This document shows, in pieces, positions 51,870-62,797 of a stretch of 64,000 nt of DNA. The DNA comes from Roseburia hominis (GTDB lineage: Bacteria; Bacillota; Clostridia; Lachnospirales; Lachnospiraceae): NCBI GenBank assembly GCA_021771815.1, contig JAETOE010000006.1, positions 46,196 to 110,195 on the forward strand. The letters run 5' to 3'. A model generated the notes under the pieces. It had not been told where the DNA came from, did not search any database, and saw nothing but the letters and a program-made list of their open reading frames with translations. The translations under genes were made by a program, and so were the position numbers. Each line of letters opens with the position of its first letter. Positions within the stretch are counted from its first letter, which is position 1.

Positions 51870-52103
51870 ATGTTAGAAAAAATGAAACCGATCATCGCAG
51901 AGCAGTTAAACGTTGAGGAGTCCGAGATTAAGGAAGATTCCAACTTCAAAGAGGATCTTGGTGCAGATTCCTTAGATTTATTCGAGCTTGTTATGGCACT
52001 TGAGGAGGAATTCGGCGTTGAGATCCCGTCCGAGGACTTAGAGTCCATCGTAACCGTAAATGATGTTATTGAGTACTTAAAGGGAAAAGGCGTTACAGCA
52101 TAA
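51870..52103 (+). CDS. acpP: Acyl carrier protein
   Basis: 77 residues; the 4'-phosphopantetheine Ser lies in [19 protein letters not shown]. Strong AAAGGAGAAAAAG site. It carries all acyl intermediates of the FAS II pathway encoded downstream. Its TAA shares one base with the fabK ATG. Confidence 0.97.
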   Translation: MLEKMKPIIAEQLNVEESEIKEDSNFKEDLGADSLDLFELVMALEEEFGVEIPSEDLESIVTVNDVIEYLKGKGVTA

Positions 52104-53044
52104 TGAAAACGAGGGTAAACGAGTTACTTGGGATAAAGTATCCAATTATACAGGGCGGTATGGCGTGGGTCGCTGAACACAACCTCGCAGCGGCAGTTTC
52201 GAATGCGGGCGGTCTGGGAATCATCGGTGCGGGCGGCGCGCCGGCGGAATTTGTCAGAGAGCAGATCAGAAAGGCAAAGGAAGCCACAGAGCAGCCGTTC
52301 GGTGTAAATGTTATGTTGATGAATCCCGAGGCAGATGAAATCGCTAAGGTGATTGTTGACGAGGGCGTACGGGTCGTTACCACGGGCGCGGGCAATCCTG
52401 CGAAATACATGGAAATGTGGAAAGCAGCGGGTGTAAAGGTAATTCCCGTCATCGCAAGCGTTGCGATGGCAAAAATGATGGAGCGCGGCGGCGCGGACGC
52501 CGTCGTCGCGGAGGGAATGGAGAGCGGCGGACACATCGGCGCAACGACCACGATGGCGCTCGTGCCGCAGGTAGCAGACGCTGTTTCGATCCCGGTCATT
52601 GCTGCCGGAGGTATCGCGGACGGCAGAGGAATTGCGGCGGCGTTCATGCTAGGCGCACAGGGCGTACAGATGGGAACACGGTTCGTGGCAGCGAAAGAGT
52701 CGATCGCACACGACAATTATAAGGAGCGCTTAATCAAGGCGCGCGATATTGATTCCGAGGTCACGGGCATGAGTACCGGGCATCCGATCCGCGTGCTGCG
52801 CAATCAGATGAGCAGACAGTATTTAAAGCTTGAGAAAGAGGGCGCAGGCTTTGAGGAGCTGGAGCGGCTCACGCTTGGAAGCCTCAGGAAAGCCGTCATG
52901 GAAGGCGACGTGGTGAACGGTTCCGTTATGGCGGGACAGATCGCGGGACTGGTCAAAAAGGAGCAGACCTGCAAGGAAATCATCGACGAGCTTGTGAGTG
53001 AGACGGAAGAGCTGTTTGGAAGAGGTATGCCGGGAAACAGCTAA
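52103..53044 (+). CDS. fabK: Enoyl-ACP reductase II (FMN-dependent)
   Basis: 313 residues: IKYPIIQGGMAWVAEHNLAA, SGGHIGATTTMALVPQV, IPVIAAGGIADGRGIAAA and GAQGVQMGTRF are the FabK/NPD-type FMN barrel motifs. It performs the last reduction of each elongation cycle and is the triclosan-insensitive isozyme used instead of FabI by many Firmicutes. Coupled to acpP. Confidence 0.95.
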   Translation: MKTRVNELLGIKYPIIQGGMAWVAEHNLAAAVSNAGGLGIIGAGGAPAEFVREQIRKAKEATEQPFGVNVMLMNPEADEIAKVIVDEGVRVVTTGAGNPAKYMEMWKAAGVKVIPVIASVAMAKMMERGGADAVVAEGMESGGHIGATTTMALVPQVADAVSIPVIAAGGIADGRGIAAAFMLGAQGVQMGTRFVAAKESIAHDNYKERLIKARDIDSEVTGMSTGHPIRVLRNQMSRQYLKLEKEGAGFEELERLTLGSLRKAVMEGDVVNGSVMAGQIAGLVKKEQTCKEIIDELVSETEELFGRGMPGNS

Positions 53045-53075
53045 AACGGCACGGTTGAAAGGTTGGGAAACGATT

Positions 53076-54017
53076 ATGGGAAAGATGGCATTCATATTTC
53101 CGGGACAGGGTTCACAGTATGTCGGCATGGCGCAGGAGTTCTACGAGCAGATGCCTGCCTGCCGCAGGGTGTTTGAACTGGCGTCCGAGGCGTCCGGGCT
53201 GGATGTTCCGGCGCTCTGTTTTGAGGAAAACGAGAATATCAATATTACGGAATACACACAGATCTGTATGCTGACCGCAGAGGCGGCGATCTTAAAGGCA
53301 TTGCAGGAAGAGGGCGTCACGCCTGACGTTACGGCAGGCTTAAGCCTCGGCGAATACGGCGCGCTGCTTGCGGCGGGCGTTCTTGACTGGAAAGACGCGT
53401 TCGCGCTTGTCAGAAAACGCGGTATCTATATGCAGGAAGCCGTACCGACGGGCGGCGCTATGGCGGCGGTACTGGGACTTGCCGAGACGACGATCGAGAA
53501 AGCCTGTGAGGAGACGGAAGGAATCGTTTCCATTGCCAACTATAACTGCCCGGGACAGATCGTCATCACGGGAGAAGAGGCTGCGGTGACTGCCGCAGGC
53601 GAAAAATGTAAGGAAGCGGGCGCAAAGCGTGTCGTGCCGCTCAAAGTCAGCGGACCGTTCCACTCACCGATGCTTAAGGGAGCGGGCGAGAAGCTTGGCG
53701 AGGAGCTTGTGAACGTAGAGATTCATGACATTGCGGTGCCTTACATTGCGAATGTGACTGCGGATTATGTGAAAACGACCGCAGAGGTCAAAGACCTTTT
53801 GAGAAAACAGGTTTCGTCTTCGGTGCGCTGGCAGCAGTCCGTACAGAGGATGCTCGGCGACGGCGTGGACACATTCGTGGAAATCGGACCGGGCAGGACG
53901 CTCACCGGATTCATGAAGAAAATCAGCCGCGAAGCGGGAGTAGAAGCGGAAGCTTTATGTGTAAGCAACATTGATAAGATGGAGGACTTTGAGAAGTTCA
54001 TGCAGGGAAGACGTTAG
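53076..54017 (+). CDS. fabD: Malonyl-CoA:ACP malonyltransferase
   Basis: 313 residues from ATG 53076 (GGTTGGGAAACGATT upstream). FPGQGSQYVGM, the active Ser in AGLSLGEYGALLAAG, Arg in KRGIYMQEA and His in SGPFHSPMLKG are present. It loads malonyl onto ACP. Internal fab-operon gene. Confidence 0.96.
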   Translation: MGKMAFIFPGQGSQYVGMAQEFYEQMPACRRVFELASEASGLDVPALCFEENENINITEYTQICMLTAEAAILKALQEEGVTPDVTAGLSLGEYGALLAAGVLDWKDAFALVRKRGIYMQEAVPTGGAMAAVLGLAETTIEKACEETEGIVSIANYNCPGQIVITGEEAAVTAAGEKCKEAGAKRVVPLKVSGPFHSPMLKGAGEKLGEELVNVEIHDIAVPYIANVTADYVKTTAEVKDLLRKQVSSSVRWQQSVQRMLGDGVDTFVEIGPGRTLTGFMKKISREAGVEAEALCVSNIDKMEDFEKFMQGRR

Positions 54018-54054
54018 GAACGGAAGCAGAAGATAAAAGTAACTATTCAGGACA

Positions 54055-54231
54055 GATTTATGCGGAACCGCATAAATCGTATGAAAACGTATAGAATGCA
54101 GGAGCAAGCCTCATCAGCGAAGCTGATTTTCATTGGCTTGCGGCTTGTATCTGTGAAGGTACTGAACAGATACAGAAAAACGCAGAAACTGCGGGTGATA
54201 AGGAAAGACAGCGTACCGCAGGATGCTGCGG
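54055..54231 (+). ncRNA. Structured spacer of five consecutive hairpins inside the fab operon
   Basis: Hairpins: GATTTATGCGG/CCGCATAAATC (54055-54078); GCAAGCC/GGCTTGC (54104-54141) enclosing ATCAGC-GAA-GCTGAT; TGTATCTGT/ACAGATACA (54146-54174); CGCAG/CTGCG (54181-54193); CCGCAG/CTGCGG (54216-54231). It fills the 228-bp gap before fabG. It may be a dispersed palindromic repeat or a cis-acting RNA; no known riboswitch matches. Confidence 0.55.
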
Positions 54232-54245
54232 GGAAGGGAAAGAGG

Positions 54246-54980
54246 ATGCTGACAGGAAAAGTGGCGCTCGTCACAGGGGCGGGCAGAGGAATCGGAAGAG
54301 AAATTGCAAAAACGCTTGCGAGAGACGGAGCATTTGTCGTTGTTAATTACAACGGCTCAAAGGAACGGGCAGAGGAAGTCGTATCAGAAATCGGAGCAAA
54401 GCACGCCGTGGCAGTCAGATGCGACGTATCTGATTTCGCGGCGTGCGGGGAGATGGTGAACGGAATCGTAAAGGAGTACGGTCATCTCGACATTCTTGTG
54501 AATAATGCGGGAATCACGAGGGACGGACTCATTATGAAGATGAGCGAAGAGGATTTTGACGCGGTCGTTGCTACGAATTTAAAGGGGGCGTTCCACACAA
54601 TCCGTCACGCATCCAGAACCTTCTTAAAACAGCGCGCCGGGAGGATCATCAACATTTCCTCCGTATCGGGTGTGATGGGGAATGCAGGACAGGCGAATTA
54701 CAGTGCAAGCAAGGCGGGAATCATCGGACTGACTAAAAGCGTAGCGCGTGAGCTTGCATCACGCGGTATCACCTGCAATGCGGTAGCGCCGGGATTTATT
54801 GAGACGGAGATGACGGATGTGATGACGGACGCGGCGAAGGAGGCTGTGATGTCACAAATTCCGCTGCAGCGGACGGGAAAGACGACGGACATTGCGGAAC
54901 TGGTCGCATTTCTTGCGTCGGACCGCGCGTCGTATATCACGGGACAGGTGATTTCCGTGGACGGCGGTATGCATATGTAG
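54246..54980 (+). CDS. fabG: 3-oxoacyl-ACP reductase
   Basis: 244 residues from ATG 54246 (GGGAAAGAGG upstream); the frame is open further 5' through the hairpin spacer, but no ribosome site supports it. Short-chain dehydrogenase with GAGRGIGRE (NADP), NNAG, catalytic Ser in [10 protein letters not shown] and YSASKAG. It reduces 3-oxoacyl-ACP. Confidence 0.96.
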   Translation: MLTGKVALVTGAGRGIGREIAKTLARDGAFVVVNYNGSKERAEEVVSEIGAKHAVAVRCDVSDFAACGEMVNGIVKEYGHLDILVNNAGITRDGLIMKMSEEDFDAVVATNLKGAFHTIRHASRTFLKQRAGRIINISSVSGVMGNAGQANYSASKAGIIGLTKSVARELASRGITCNAVAPGFIETEMTDVMTDAAKEAVMSQIPLQRTGKTTDIAELVAFLASDRASYITGQVISVDGGMHM

Positions 54981-55081
54981 GTAGATGAATGGGGAAATTC
55001 ATTTTGCAAATAGTGTGCCTGCGCCGCAGCACAAAAGTGCATCCGGGTTTGCAGGTATCGGAAAGGCATGGTAATTGAAGT

Positions 55082-56317
55082 ATGAGCAGACGGGTAGTAG
55101 TAACCGGAATGGGAGCGGTAACGCCGATCGGCAACTCCGTGGAGGAATTCTGGAAGGGAATACGTGAAGAGAAAATTGGATTTGGAGAGATCACGCATTT
55201 TGATGCGTCGGAATATAAATGTCATCTTGCAGCCGAGGTCAAGGATTTTGACGGAAAGAATTATATGGATGTGAAGACGGCGAAGAGAATGGAGCTGTTC
55301 TGCCAGTACGCGGTGGCGGCTGCGAAGGAAGCGATCGAGGACGCAGGGCTCGACATGGAGAAGGAAGATCCGTACATGGTGGGAACCGCCATCGGAAACG
55401 GCGTCGGAAGCCTGCAGGCAATGGAGAGAGAGCATAAAAAGCTTTTGGAAAAAGGACCGGGACGCGTCAATCCGCTTCTCGTGCCGATGATGATTTCCAA
55501 TATGGCGGCAGGAAATGTGTCGATTCAGTTCGGCCTGAAAGGAAAGAGCTTAAACGTCGTGACCGCGTGCGCGAGCGGCACGAACACCATCGGCGAAGCA
55601 TTCCGCAGCATTCAGTACGGTGAGGCGGATGTGATGGTGGCAGGCGGAACGGAGGGCAGCGTCAGCCCGATCGGTATCGCCGGATTTACCTCATTGACGG
55701 CGCTTTCCAGTGAGAGCGACCCGACACGCTGCTCGATTCCGTTTGACAAGGAACGCAGCGGATTTGTCATGGGAGAAGGTGCGGGCGTCGTTGTTTTGGA
55801 AGAGCTTGAGCATGCAAGACGCCGCGGCGCGAAGATTTACGCGGAGGTAGCCGGCTATGGCTGTTCCTCGGATGCATACCACATCACTTCCCCGGCGGAG
55901 GACGGTGCAGGCGCAGCGCGCGCGATGACGAACGCAATGCAGGATGCGGGCGTTTCCCCGGAGGATGTGACCTACATCAATGCACACGGAACGGCGACAC
56001 ACTTGAACGATCTCTTTGAGACGCGTGCGATCAAGCTTGCGTTCGGAGACCACGCAAAGAATTTGAAAATCAATTCCACGAAATCTATGATAGGACATCT
56101 GCTCGGTGCGGCAGGCGCGGTAGAATTTGTTGCCTGTGTCAAGGAAATCGAGGAGAATTACGTTCATGCGACCGTTGGCTACCGCACGCCGGACGAGGAG
56201 CTTGATCTTGATTATTGTAAGGAAGCCGTAGAGACGGAAGTGCCGTACGCACTCAGCAATTCCTTAGGCTTTGGCGGGCACAACGCGAGTCTTTTGTTAA
56301 AGAAGTATCAGGCGTAG
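55082..56317 (+). CDS. fabF: 3-oxoacyl-ACP synthase II
   Basis: 411 residues: RVVVTGMGAVTPIG, active Cys in VVTACASGTNTIGEAFR, His in NAHGTATHLND and GHLLGAAGAVE. It condenses malonyl-ACP with longer acyl-ACPs. A 101-bp gap after fabG shows nothing notable. Confidence 0.96.
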   Translation: MSRRVVVTGMGAVTPIGNSVEEFWKGIREEKIGFGEITHFDASEYKCHLAAEVKDFDGKNYMDVKTAKRMELFCQYAVAAAKEAIEDAGLDMEKEDPYMVGTAIGNGVGSLQAMEREHKKLLEKGPGRVNPLLVPMMISNMAAGNVSIQFGLKGKSLNVVTACASGTNTIGEAFRSIQYGEADVMVAGGTEGSVSPIGIAGFTSLTALSSESDPTRCSIPFDKERSGFVMGEGAGVVVLEELEHARRRGAKIYAEVAGYGCSSDAYHITSPAEDGAGAARAMTNAMQDAGVSPEDVTYINAHGTATHLNDLFETRAIKLAFGDHAKNLKINSTKSMIGHLLGAAGAVEFVACVKEIEENYVHATVGYRTPDEELDLDYCKEAVETEVPYALSNSLGFGGHNASLLLKKYQA

Positions 56318-56371
56318 AGATACGGATATCAAATAGTGGTATCTGAATGTAGTTTGAATAGGGAGAAGCAT

Positions 56372-56803
56372 ATGTCAGTTTTGACGACGAAGGAAATCAT
56401 GGAGATCATACCGCATCGACAGCCGTTTTTGCTGATCGATACGGTCGAGGAATTAGAGCCGGGCGTCCGCGCAGTGGCAAAGAAGTGTGTCAGCTACAAC
56501 GAGCCGTTTTTTGCGGGGCATTTTCCGGGCGAACCTGTGATGCCGGGCGTACTGATTATCGAAGCGCTCGCACAGACGGGAGCGGTGGCGATTCTTTGTA
56601 TGGAAGAAAACAGAGGGAAGACGGCGTATTTTGCAGGAATTGGCGCGGCGCGCTTTAAGCAGAAGGTCGTGCCGGGTGATGTGCTGACGCTCGAGACGGA
56701 AATCATTAAGCAGAAAGGACCGATCGGAGTCGGACGCGCGACGGCGAAGGTAGATGGAAAGATCGCCTGCACAGCGGAACTCACATTTGCAATCGGTGGT
56801 TGA
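56372..56803 (+). CDS. fabZ: 3-hydroxyacyl-ACP dehydratase
   Basis: 143 residues from ATG 56372 (GGGAGAAGCAT upstream). [13 protein letters not shown], the catalytic His in [15 protein letters not shown] and Glu in [11 protein letters not shown] are the FabZ hot-dog motifs. In many relatives accB precedes and accC follows fabZ; here neither does. Confidence 0.95.
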   Translation: MSVLTTKEIMEIIPHRQPFLLIDTVEELEPGVRAVAKKCVSYNEPFFAGHFPGEPVMPGVLIIEALAQTGAVAILCMEENRGKTAYFAGIGAARFKQKVVPGDVLTLETEIIKQKGPIGVGRATAKVDGKIACTAELTFAIGG

Positions 56804-56817
56804 AGGAGGCAATAAAA

Positions 56818-58503
56818 GTGGCAAGTTTTTTTAAAAAGAAGCCGGAAACGACTGAGGCGGCAGGACCGGAGACGATTGTCTGCCCTGCCTGCGGCAGAGA
56901 AATCAGCAAAAAGGAAGCAGAGAAGAATAAATATGTCTGCTACGAGTGCGGCAGCTATTTCCGCGTGCGCACGAAGAACCGGATTAAGATGGTGGCGGAC
57001 GCCGGAACATTCGAGCCGTGGTTCGAGGATTTAGAGTCGGCAAACCCGCTCGATTTCCCGGGATATGAGGAGAAGATCGCAGCGGCGAAGGAGAAGACCA
57101 GACTGCACGAGGCAGTGACTATCGGACGCTGTCAGATTTATGGGGAGGAGACGGTGCTCGGCATCTGCGACGCACGATTTCTGATGAGCAGTATGGGGCA
57201 TGTTGTCGGCGAGAAAATTGCGCTTGCAGTTGAGCGCGCGACCGAGCGGAAACTTCCGGTCATCCTCTTCTGCTGCTCCGGCGGCGCGAGAATGCAGGAA
57301 GGAATCGTATCGCTGATGCAGATGGCAAAGACTTCCGCGGCGTTAAAGCGTCATTCGGATGCGGGGCTTCTCTATGTGCCGGTGCTCACAGACCCGACGA
57401 CCGGAGGTGTGACGGCGAGTTTTGCTATGCTTGGAGATATCATTCTGGCGGAGCCGGGCGCACTGATCGGATTTGCCGGACCGCGCGTCATCGAGCAGAC
57501 GATCGGGCAGAAGCTGCCGGAGGGCTTTCAGCGTGCAGAGTTCCAGTTGGAGCACGGCTTTGTCGACGCTATCGTAGAGCGCAAGGACTTGAAGATGACC
57601 TTATACCGCATCTTAGAGCTGCATCGTGCGAGAACGGGCTATGCGAACTTTGACCCGCTTCGTGACGCGGAATGCCTTCAGCCGACAGAGCTTATGAAGG
57701 AGCGCGCTACGAAGGCAAAGCCGCTCTCTGCGTGGGAGAAGGTAAAGGCGGCGAGAAAGGTAGAACGCCTTGCATCGGTAGATTATATGGATCAGATTTT
57801 CGATCACTTCATGGAGCTGCACGGCGACCGTCAGTTTCGGGATGACCCTGCGATTGTAGGAGGTATTGCCTATCTTGACGGACAGCCGGTAACGGTCATC
57901 GGCGTCCATAAAGGCAAGGATTTGAAGGACTGTATGCGCCACAATTACGGCATGCCGTCGCCGGAGGGTTACCGCAAGGCGCTGCGTCTGATGAAGCAGG
58001 CAGAAAAGTTCCATCGCCCGGTTATTACTTTTGTAAATACATCCGGCGCATTCTGCGGTATGGAGGCGGAGGAGCGCGGACAGGGCGAGGCGATTGCGCG
58101 CAATCTTTATGAGATGGCAGCGTTAAAGACCCCGGTGCTCTGCCTTATGATCGGAGAGGGCGGAAGCGGCGGCGCGCTTGCGCTTGCGGTCGGAAATGAA
58201 GTATGGATGCTCGAAAACGCGACTTACAGCGTCCTTTCCCCGGAGGGCTTTGCATCGATTCTCTGGAAGGATGGAAAGCGAGCGAAGGAGGCGAGCGGCG
58301 TGATGAAGATCACGGCGCATGATCTTAAGGAGCTTGGAGTTGTGGAAGAGGTTATACCGGAGTACGGAATGGCAGACGAGCCGGCGCTTGAGTCGATTTC
58401 CCGCTACATGAAGGGACATATGAAAGAATTCTTAAAGAAACAGGATAAAAAGACGGGCGAGCAGCTTGCGGCAGAGCGTTATGCACGTTTCCGGGCGTTT
58501 TAG
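56818..58503 (+). CDS. accDA: Fused acetyl-CoA carboxylase carboxyltransferase, beta plus alpha (AccD-AccA)
   Basis: 561 residues from GTG 56818 (GAAGGAGGCAATAAA upstream). The AccD half (about 20-285) has the zinc finger [12 protein letters not shown] and CYECGSYF, and GGARMQEGI; the AccA half (about 310-555) has [18 protein letters not shown] and [15 protein letters not shown]. AccD and AccA are normally separate; fused forms occur in some Clostridia. Together with biotin carboxylase and AccB it makes malonyl-CoA. Confidence 0.93.
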   Translation: MASFFKKKPETTEAAGPETIVCPACGREISKKEAEKNKYVCYECGSYFRVRTKNRIKMVADAGTFEPWFEDLESANPLDFPGYEEKIAAAKEKTRLHEAVTIGRCQIYGEETVLGICDARFLMSSMGHVVGEKIALAVERATERKLPVILFCCSGGARMQEGIVSLMQMAKTSAALKRHSDAGLLYVPVLTDPTTGGVTASFAMLGDIILAEPGALIGFAGPRVIEQTIGQKLPEGFQRAEFQLEHGFVDAIVERKDLKMTLYRILELHRARTGYANFDPLRDAECLQPTELMKERATKAKPLSAWEKVKAARKVERLASVDYMDQIFDHFMELHGDRQFRDDPAIVGGIAYLDGQPVTVIGVHKGKDLKDCMRHNYGMPSPEGYRKALRLMKQAEKFHRPVITFVNTSGAFCGMEAEERGQGEAIARNLYEMAALKTPVLCLMIGEGGSGGALALAVGNEVWMLENATYSVLSPEGFASILWKDGKRAKEASGVMKITAHDLKELGVVEEVIPEYGMADEPALESISRYMKGHMKEFLKKQDKKTGEQLAAERYARFRAF

Positions 58504-58529
58504 ATAGAGCGCAGTATGGAGGATTTGTT

Positions 58530-59513
58530 ATGAATGTAAAGATAGTGGGGACGGGCAGTGCGGTTCCGAAGCTGCGTGTGACGAATGATGATTTGAGCAG
58601 ACTCATGGACACCTCGGATGAGTGGATCAAAACCCGGACGGGTATCGAGAACCGGCATCTGGCGGTGGAGGAGACGACGACGGGAATGGCGGTGGAGGCA
58701 GCAGAGAAAGCGCTTCGGCAAGCGGGAATTACGGCGGAAGAACTGGGACTGATCGTTGCCGGAACAGCAACGCCCGACCGTTTCCTGCCGAATCTTTCCT
58801 GTGAGGTGCAGAGTGCGCTCGGTGCCAAAAACGCGGTGGCATTTGATTTAAGCGCTGCGTGTTCCGGATTTCTGTTTTCTCTGAATACGGCGGATGTGTA
58901 TCTTAAAAGCGGATTCTGCAAATATGCGTTGGTGATCGGAGCGGAGACACTGTCAAAAATCATGGACTGGAGCGACAGAAGCACCTGCGTACTGTTCGGG
59001 GACGGTGCGGGCGCAGCAGTGCTGTGCGCAAAGGAGGCGGATGCTGCGGCGCAGCCGGAAGGGATTCTTGGCACGGTGCTCGGCTCCGACGGTGCGAGGG
59101 GTATGGTGCTGCGGTGCGACAACCGCCCGGTCAACAACCCGTATGTGAAAAACGATACGGCGCTCTCTTATGTGTCGATGAACGGACAGGAAGTCTATAA
59201 GTTTGCGGTAAAGACAGTTCCCAGGGTCATCGAGGAAGCAGTCAAAAAAGCGGGGCTTGCCGTGGACGAAATCGATCTGTTCGTGCTGCATCAGGCAAAC
59301 TACAGAATTATTGAAGCAGTGGCGAAGCGCCTTCATCAGCCGATGGAAAAATTTCCGACGAATTTGCAGGAATATGGAAATATTTCCGCTGCCAGCGTGC
59401 CGATTTTACTTGATAATGTAAATAATCATGGTATGATAAAAAAAGGCAGTAAAATAGTACTGGCTGGTTTCGGGGCAGGACTTACCTGGGGAGCAGCAGT
59501 GCTCCGGTGGTAG
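58530..59513 (+). CDS. fabH: 3-oxoacyl-ACP synthase III
   Basis: 327 residues: GTGSAVPKLRVTNDDL, DEWIKTRTGIENRH, active Cys in DLSAACSGFLFSL, His in LHQANYRIIEAVAKRL and Asn in YGNISAASVPI. It starts chain synthesis from acyl-CoA and malonyl-ACP. Near the end of the operon instead of the usual beginning. Confidence 0.96.
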   Translation: MNVKIVGTGSAVPKLRVTNDDLSRLMDTSDEWIKTRTGIENRHLAVEETTTGMAVEAAEKALRQAGITAEELGLIVAGTATPDRFLPNLSCEVQSALGAKNAVAFDLSAACSGFLFSLNTADVYLKSGFCKYALVIGAETLSKIMDWSDRSTCVLFGDGAGAAVLCAKEADAAAQPEGILGTVLGSDGARGMVLRCDNRPVNNPYVKNDTALSYVSMNGQEVYKFAVKTVPRVIEEAVKKAGLAVDEIDLFVLHQANYRIIEAVAKRLHQPMEKFPTNLQEYGNISAASVPILLDNVNNHGMIKKGSKIVLAGFGAGLTWGAAVLRW

Positions 59514-59567
59514 GCGCGTGTTTGAGGCAGCCGTGCCGGAATATTGTCATGAACAGGAGTATAATAC

Positions 59568-60035
59568 ATGACCACAGATGAGACATTGAATGAATTATTG
59601 GTAAGATTGTTCAAAGACATCATGGAAATTGAGGCGCGGTGCCTTGTGACGGATGAGTTTAAGGATATAAGCTACAACGATTTCCACATCATAGAGGCGA
59701 TCGGGCTGCAGGAACCTAAGAGCATGACGTCGGTCGCAAAGCTGATGGAGGTGACGACGGGCACGCTCACGAAAGCGATGGACGCCCTGACGGAGAAGGG
59801 ATACGCCGTCAGAGAGCGCAGCAGGCAGGATAAGCGTGTCGTATGGGTCTATCTCACCGACAAGGGCAAGGCGGCATATGCGCATCATGAGGAATTCCAT
59901 CAGAAGATGATCGCGAACGTCAAAGGACAGCTCACGGAGCAGGAAACACCGATTCTGATCTACGCCCTGGCGAAGCTGGTCGATTATTTCCAGTTGGAGT
60001 ACGGTCTGGACGATGAGGAAGATAATGTGAGGTAG
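59568..60035 (+). CDS. MarR family regulator, FabT-like
   Basis: 155 residues; winged helix about 30-115 (SYNDFHIIEAIGLQEPKSMTS, TTGTLTKAMDALTEKGYAVRER with DKRVVWVYLTDKG). FabT proteins are MarR members within fab operons that repress them when bound to acyl-ACP. Location at the end of this operon, plus TTTGA-type symmetry at its promoter, makes that role likely. Confidence 0.85.
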   Translation: MTTDETLNELLVRLFKDIMEIEARCLVTDEFKDISYNDFHIIEAIGLQEPKSMTSVAKLMEVTTGTLTKAMDALTEKGYAVRERSRQDKRVVWVYLTDKGKAAYAHHEEFHQKMIANVKGQLTEQETPILIYALAKLVDYFQLEYGLDDEEDNVR

Positions 60036-60038
60036 CGT

Positions 60039-60302
60039 ATGAGCAGAGGAGCATTGGGAAAGAATAACTGGGCGTTATTTTTGATGATTTTAGCGGGCAT
60101 TATGCTGGGAGGCTTTATCGGAAGCATTGCGGCGGGCGTGCCGGGACTTAGCTGGCTGAATTACGGACAGAGCTTCGGATTTGCGAACCCGATCGTTCTG
60201 GATCTTGGGATTCTTGTGATCACGTTCGGTCTGTCCATTAAGATTACGATTGCGAGTATTATCGGTATTTTGATTGCGATTATTATTTACCGGCTGATCT
60301 GA
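60039..60302 (+). CDS. DUF4321 family membrane protein
   Basis: 87 residues with two or three membrane helices (NNWALFLMILAGIMLGGFIG; PIVLDLGILVITFGLSIKI; IIGILIAIIIYRLI). The pattern GIMLGGFIG then LDLxxxxxxFGLxxKI is that of DUF4321, a small conserved Clostridia protein of unknown function. It starts 3 bp after the MarR stop, so it is the last gene of the operon. Confidence 0.8.
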   Translation: MSRGALGKNNWALFLMILAGIMLGGFIGSIAAGVPGLSWLNYGQSFGFANPIVLDLGILVITFGLSIKITIASIIGILIAIIIYRLI

Positions 60303-60340
60303 CAGGGGCGCGGTTGTGAAAATTGAATCAATTTCGGGCG

Positions 60341-60369
60341 AAAAGAGCGGCGTAGCCGCTCTTTTGTGT
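60341..60369 (+). terminator. Terminator of the fab operon
   Basis: AAAAGAGCGGC (60341-60351) pairs with GCCGCTCTTTT (60355-60365) across GTA; T-tract included in the 3' arm. Confidence 0.88.
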
Positions 60370-60389
60370 CTGTGCAACTTTAACAATTT

Positions 60390-61843
<1,454 letters not shown>

Positions 61844-61894
61844 TCTGTGATTAACCGCGAATCAGCGGATTCTAAGTGAATAAGTGATATGGAG

Positions 61895-61930
61895 AAGTCC
61901 TGTAAACCCAGTGTTTATGGGACTTTTCTT
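61895..61930 (+). terminator. Terminator of gdhA
   Basis: AAGTCC-TAAAC pairs with GTTTA-GGACTT around CCAGT with small internal mismatches, followed by TTTCTTT. Confidence 0.7.
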
Positions 61931-61973
61931 TATGAACTAGCGAGACAGGAGGCTGAAGAAGCAGCCGTTGTAC

Positions 61974-62024
61974 TTGACGAATATATCAGACTGATATATT
62001 ATTATACATATCAGACTGATATAT
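61974..62024 (+). promoter_or_regulatory. Promoter with two PadR-type palindromes
   Basis: TTGACG (61974-61979), 17 bp, TATTAT (61997-62002). Palindrome 1, ATATATCAG-A-CTGATATAT (61981-61999), fills the spacer and enters the -10; palindrome 2 (62006-62024, one mismatch) covers the expected start of transcription. Centres are 25 bp apart. The downstream padR gene is the likely source of the repressor. Confidence 0.75.
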
Positions 62025-62035
62025 GGAGGAAAGTA

Positions 62036-62797
62036 ATGAACAGGCAAAATATAAGAAAATTAATATTGATTATCTCTATGTTGTTATTCCCGATAACAAT
62101 ATGGTATATGTCCCCTTATCTGATTATTCAGGGAGCGATGGAAGGCATTGTGTCCGGAAGCTTTATTGTATTTGTCTGCATGCTGCTTGGTTCTATCTTT
62201 TTTGGGCGAATTTTCTGCGGCTGGCTTTGCCCTATGGGAGGTATGCAGGAATGTCTGTTTTCGGTAAATGAAAAGGTGCCGAAACAGGGGTGGAAGAACA
62301 ATATAAAGTATGTTATCTGGACGATTTGGATAATTGCTATCGTTATATGTTTTATATTCAGAAAAGAGGAAATCACAATAGATTTCTTTTATATGACGGA
62401 TCATGGAATTTCAATTACTGAGATTTATAATTATATTATTTACTACGGTGTAATTTTTCTGATCTTGATTCCGGCGGTGCTTTTTGGAAAAAGAATCTTT
62501 TGTCATTATTTTTGCTGGATGGCGCCTTTTATGGCGATAGGAACAAAAATACGCGGATTTTTACATCTGCCGGGATTACATATAACGGTGAAACATGAGA
62601 ATCATTGTGTTTCCTGTGGAAAATGCAATAAGATATGCCCTATGGGAATTCAGGTGTCTGAAATGATTAGCGAGGGACAAGTCAAGAGCATGGAATGCAT
62701 TCAGTGCGGCGCTTGTATAGATGGCTGCCCCCAAAAAGTATTATCTTATGGAACGATAGAAGGGAGAAAAGGCAATGGCGATAGAAAAAAAGATTGA
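62036..62797 (+). CDS. NapH/MauN-like 4Fe-4S membrane protein
   Basis: 253 residues from ATG 62036 (TGGAGGAAAGTA upstream). Four or five membrane helices with FCGWLCPMGGMQE and FCHYFCWMAPF (Cys pairs at membrane edges), then two ferredoxin-type motifs, CVSCGKCNKICPMGI and CIQCGACIDGCPQKV. This is the NapH/YccM layout, a membrane electron-transfer protein. Here it stands alone beside a PadR regulator; electron donor and acceptor are unknown. Confidence 0.85.
   Translation: MNRQNIRKLILIISMLLFPITIWYMSPYLIIQGAMEGIVSGSFIVFVCMLLGSIFFGRIFCGWLCPMGGMQECLFSVNEKVPKQGWKNNIKYVIWTIWIIAIVICFIFRKEEITIDFFYMTDHGISITEIYNYIIYYGVIFLILIPAVLFGKRIFCHYFCWMAPFMAIGTKIRGFLHLPGLHITVKHENHCVSCGKCNKICPMGIQVSEMISEGQVKSMECIQCGACIDGCPQKVLSYGTIEGRKGNGDRKKD

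Noticed and set aside
54060..54245. N-terminal extension of FabG by 62 residues
   Set aside because: The frame is open but runs through five hairpins, has no ribosome site, and the FabG family begins at the ATG at 54246.
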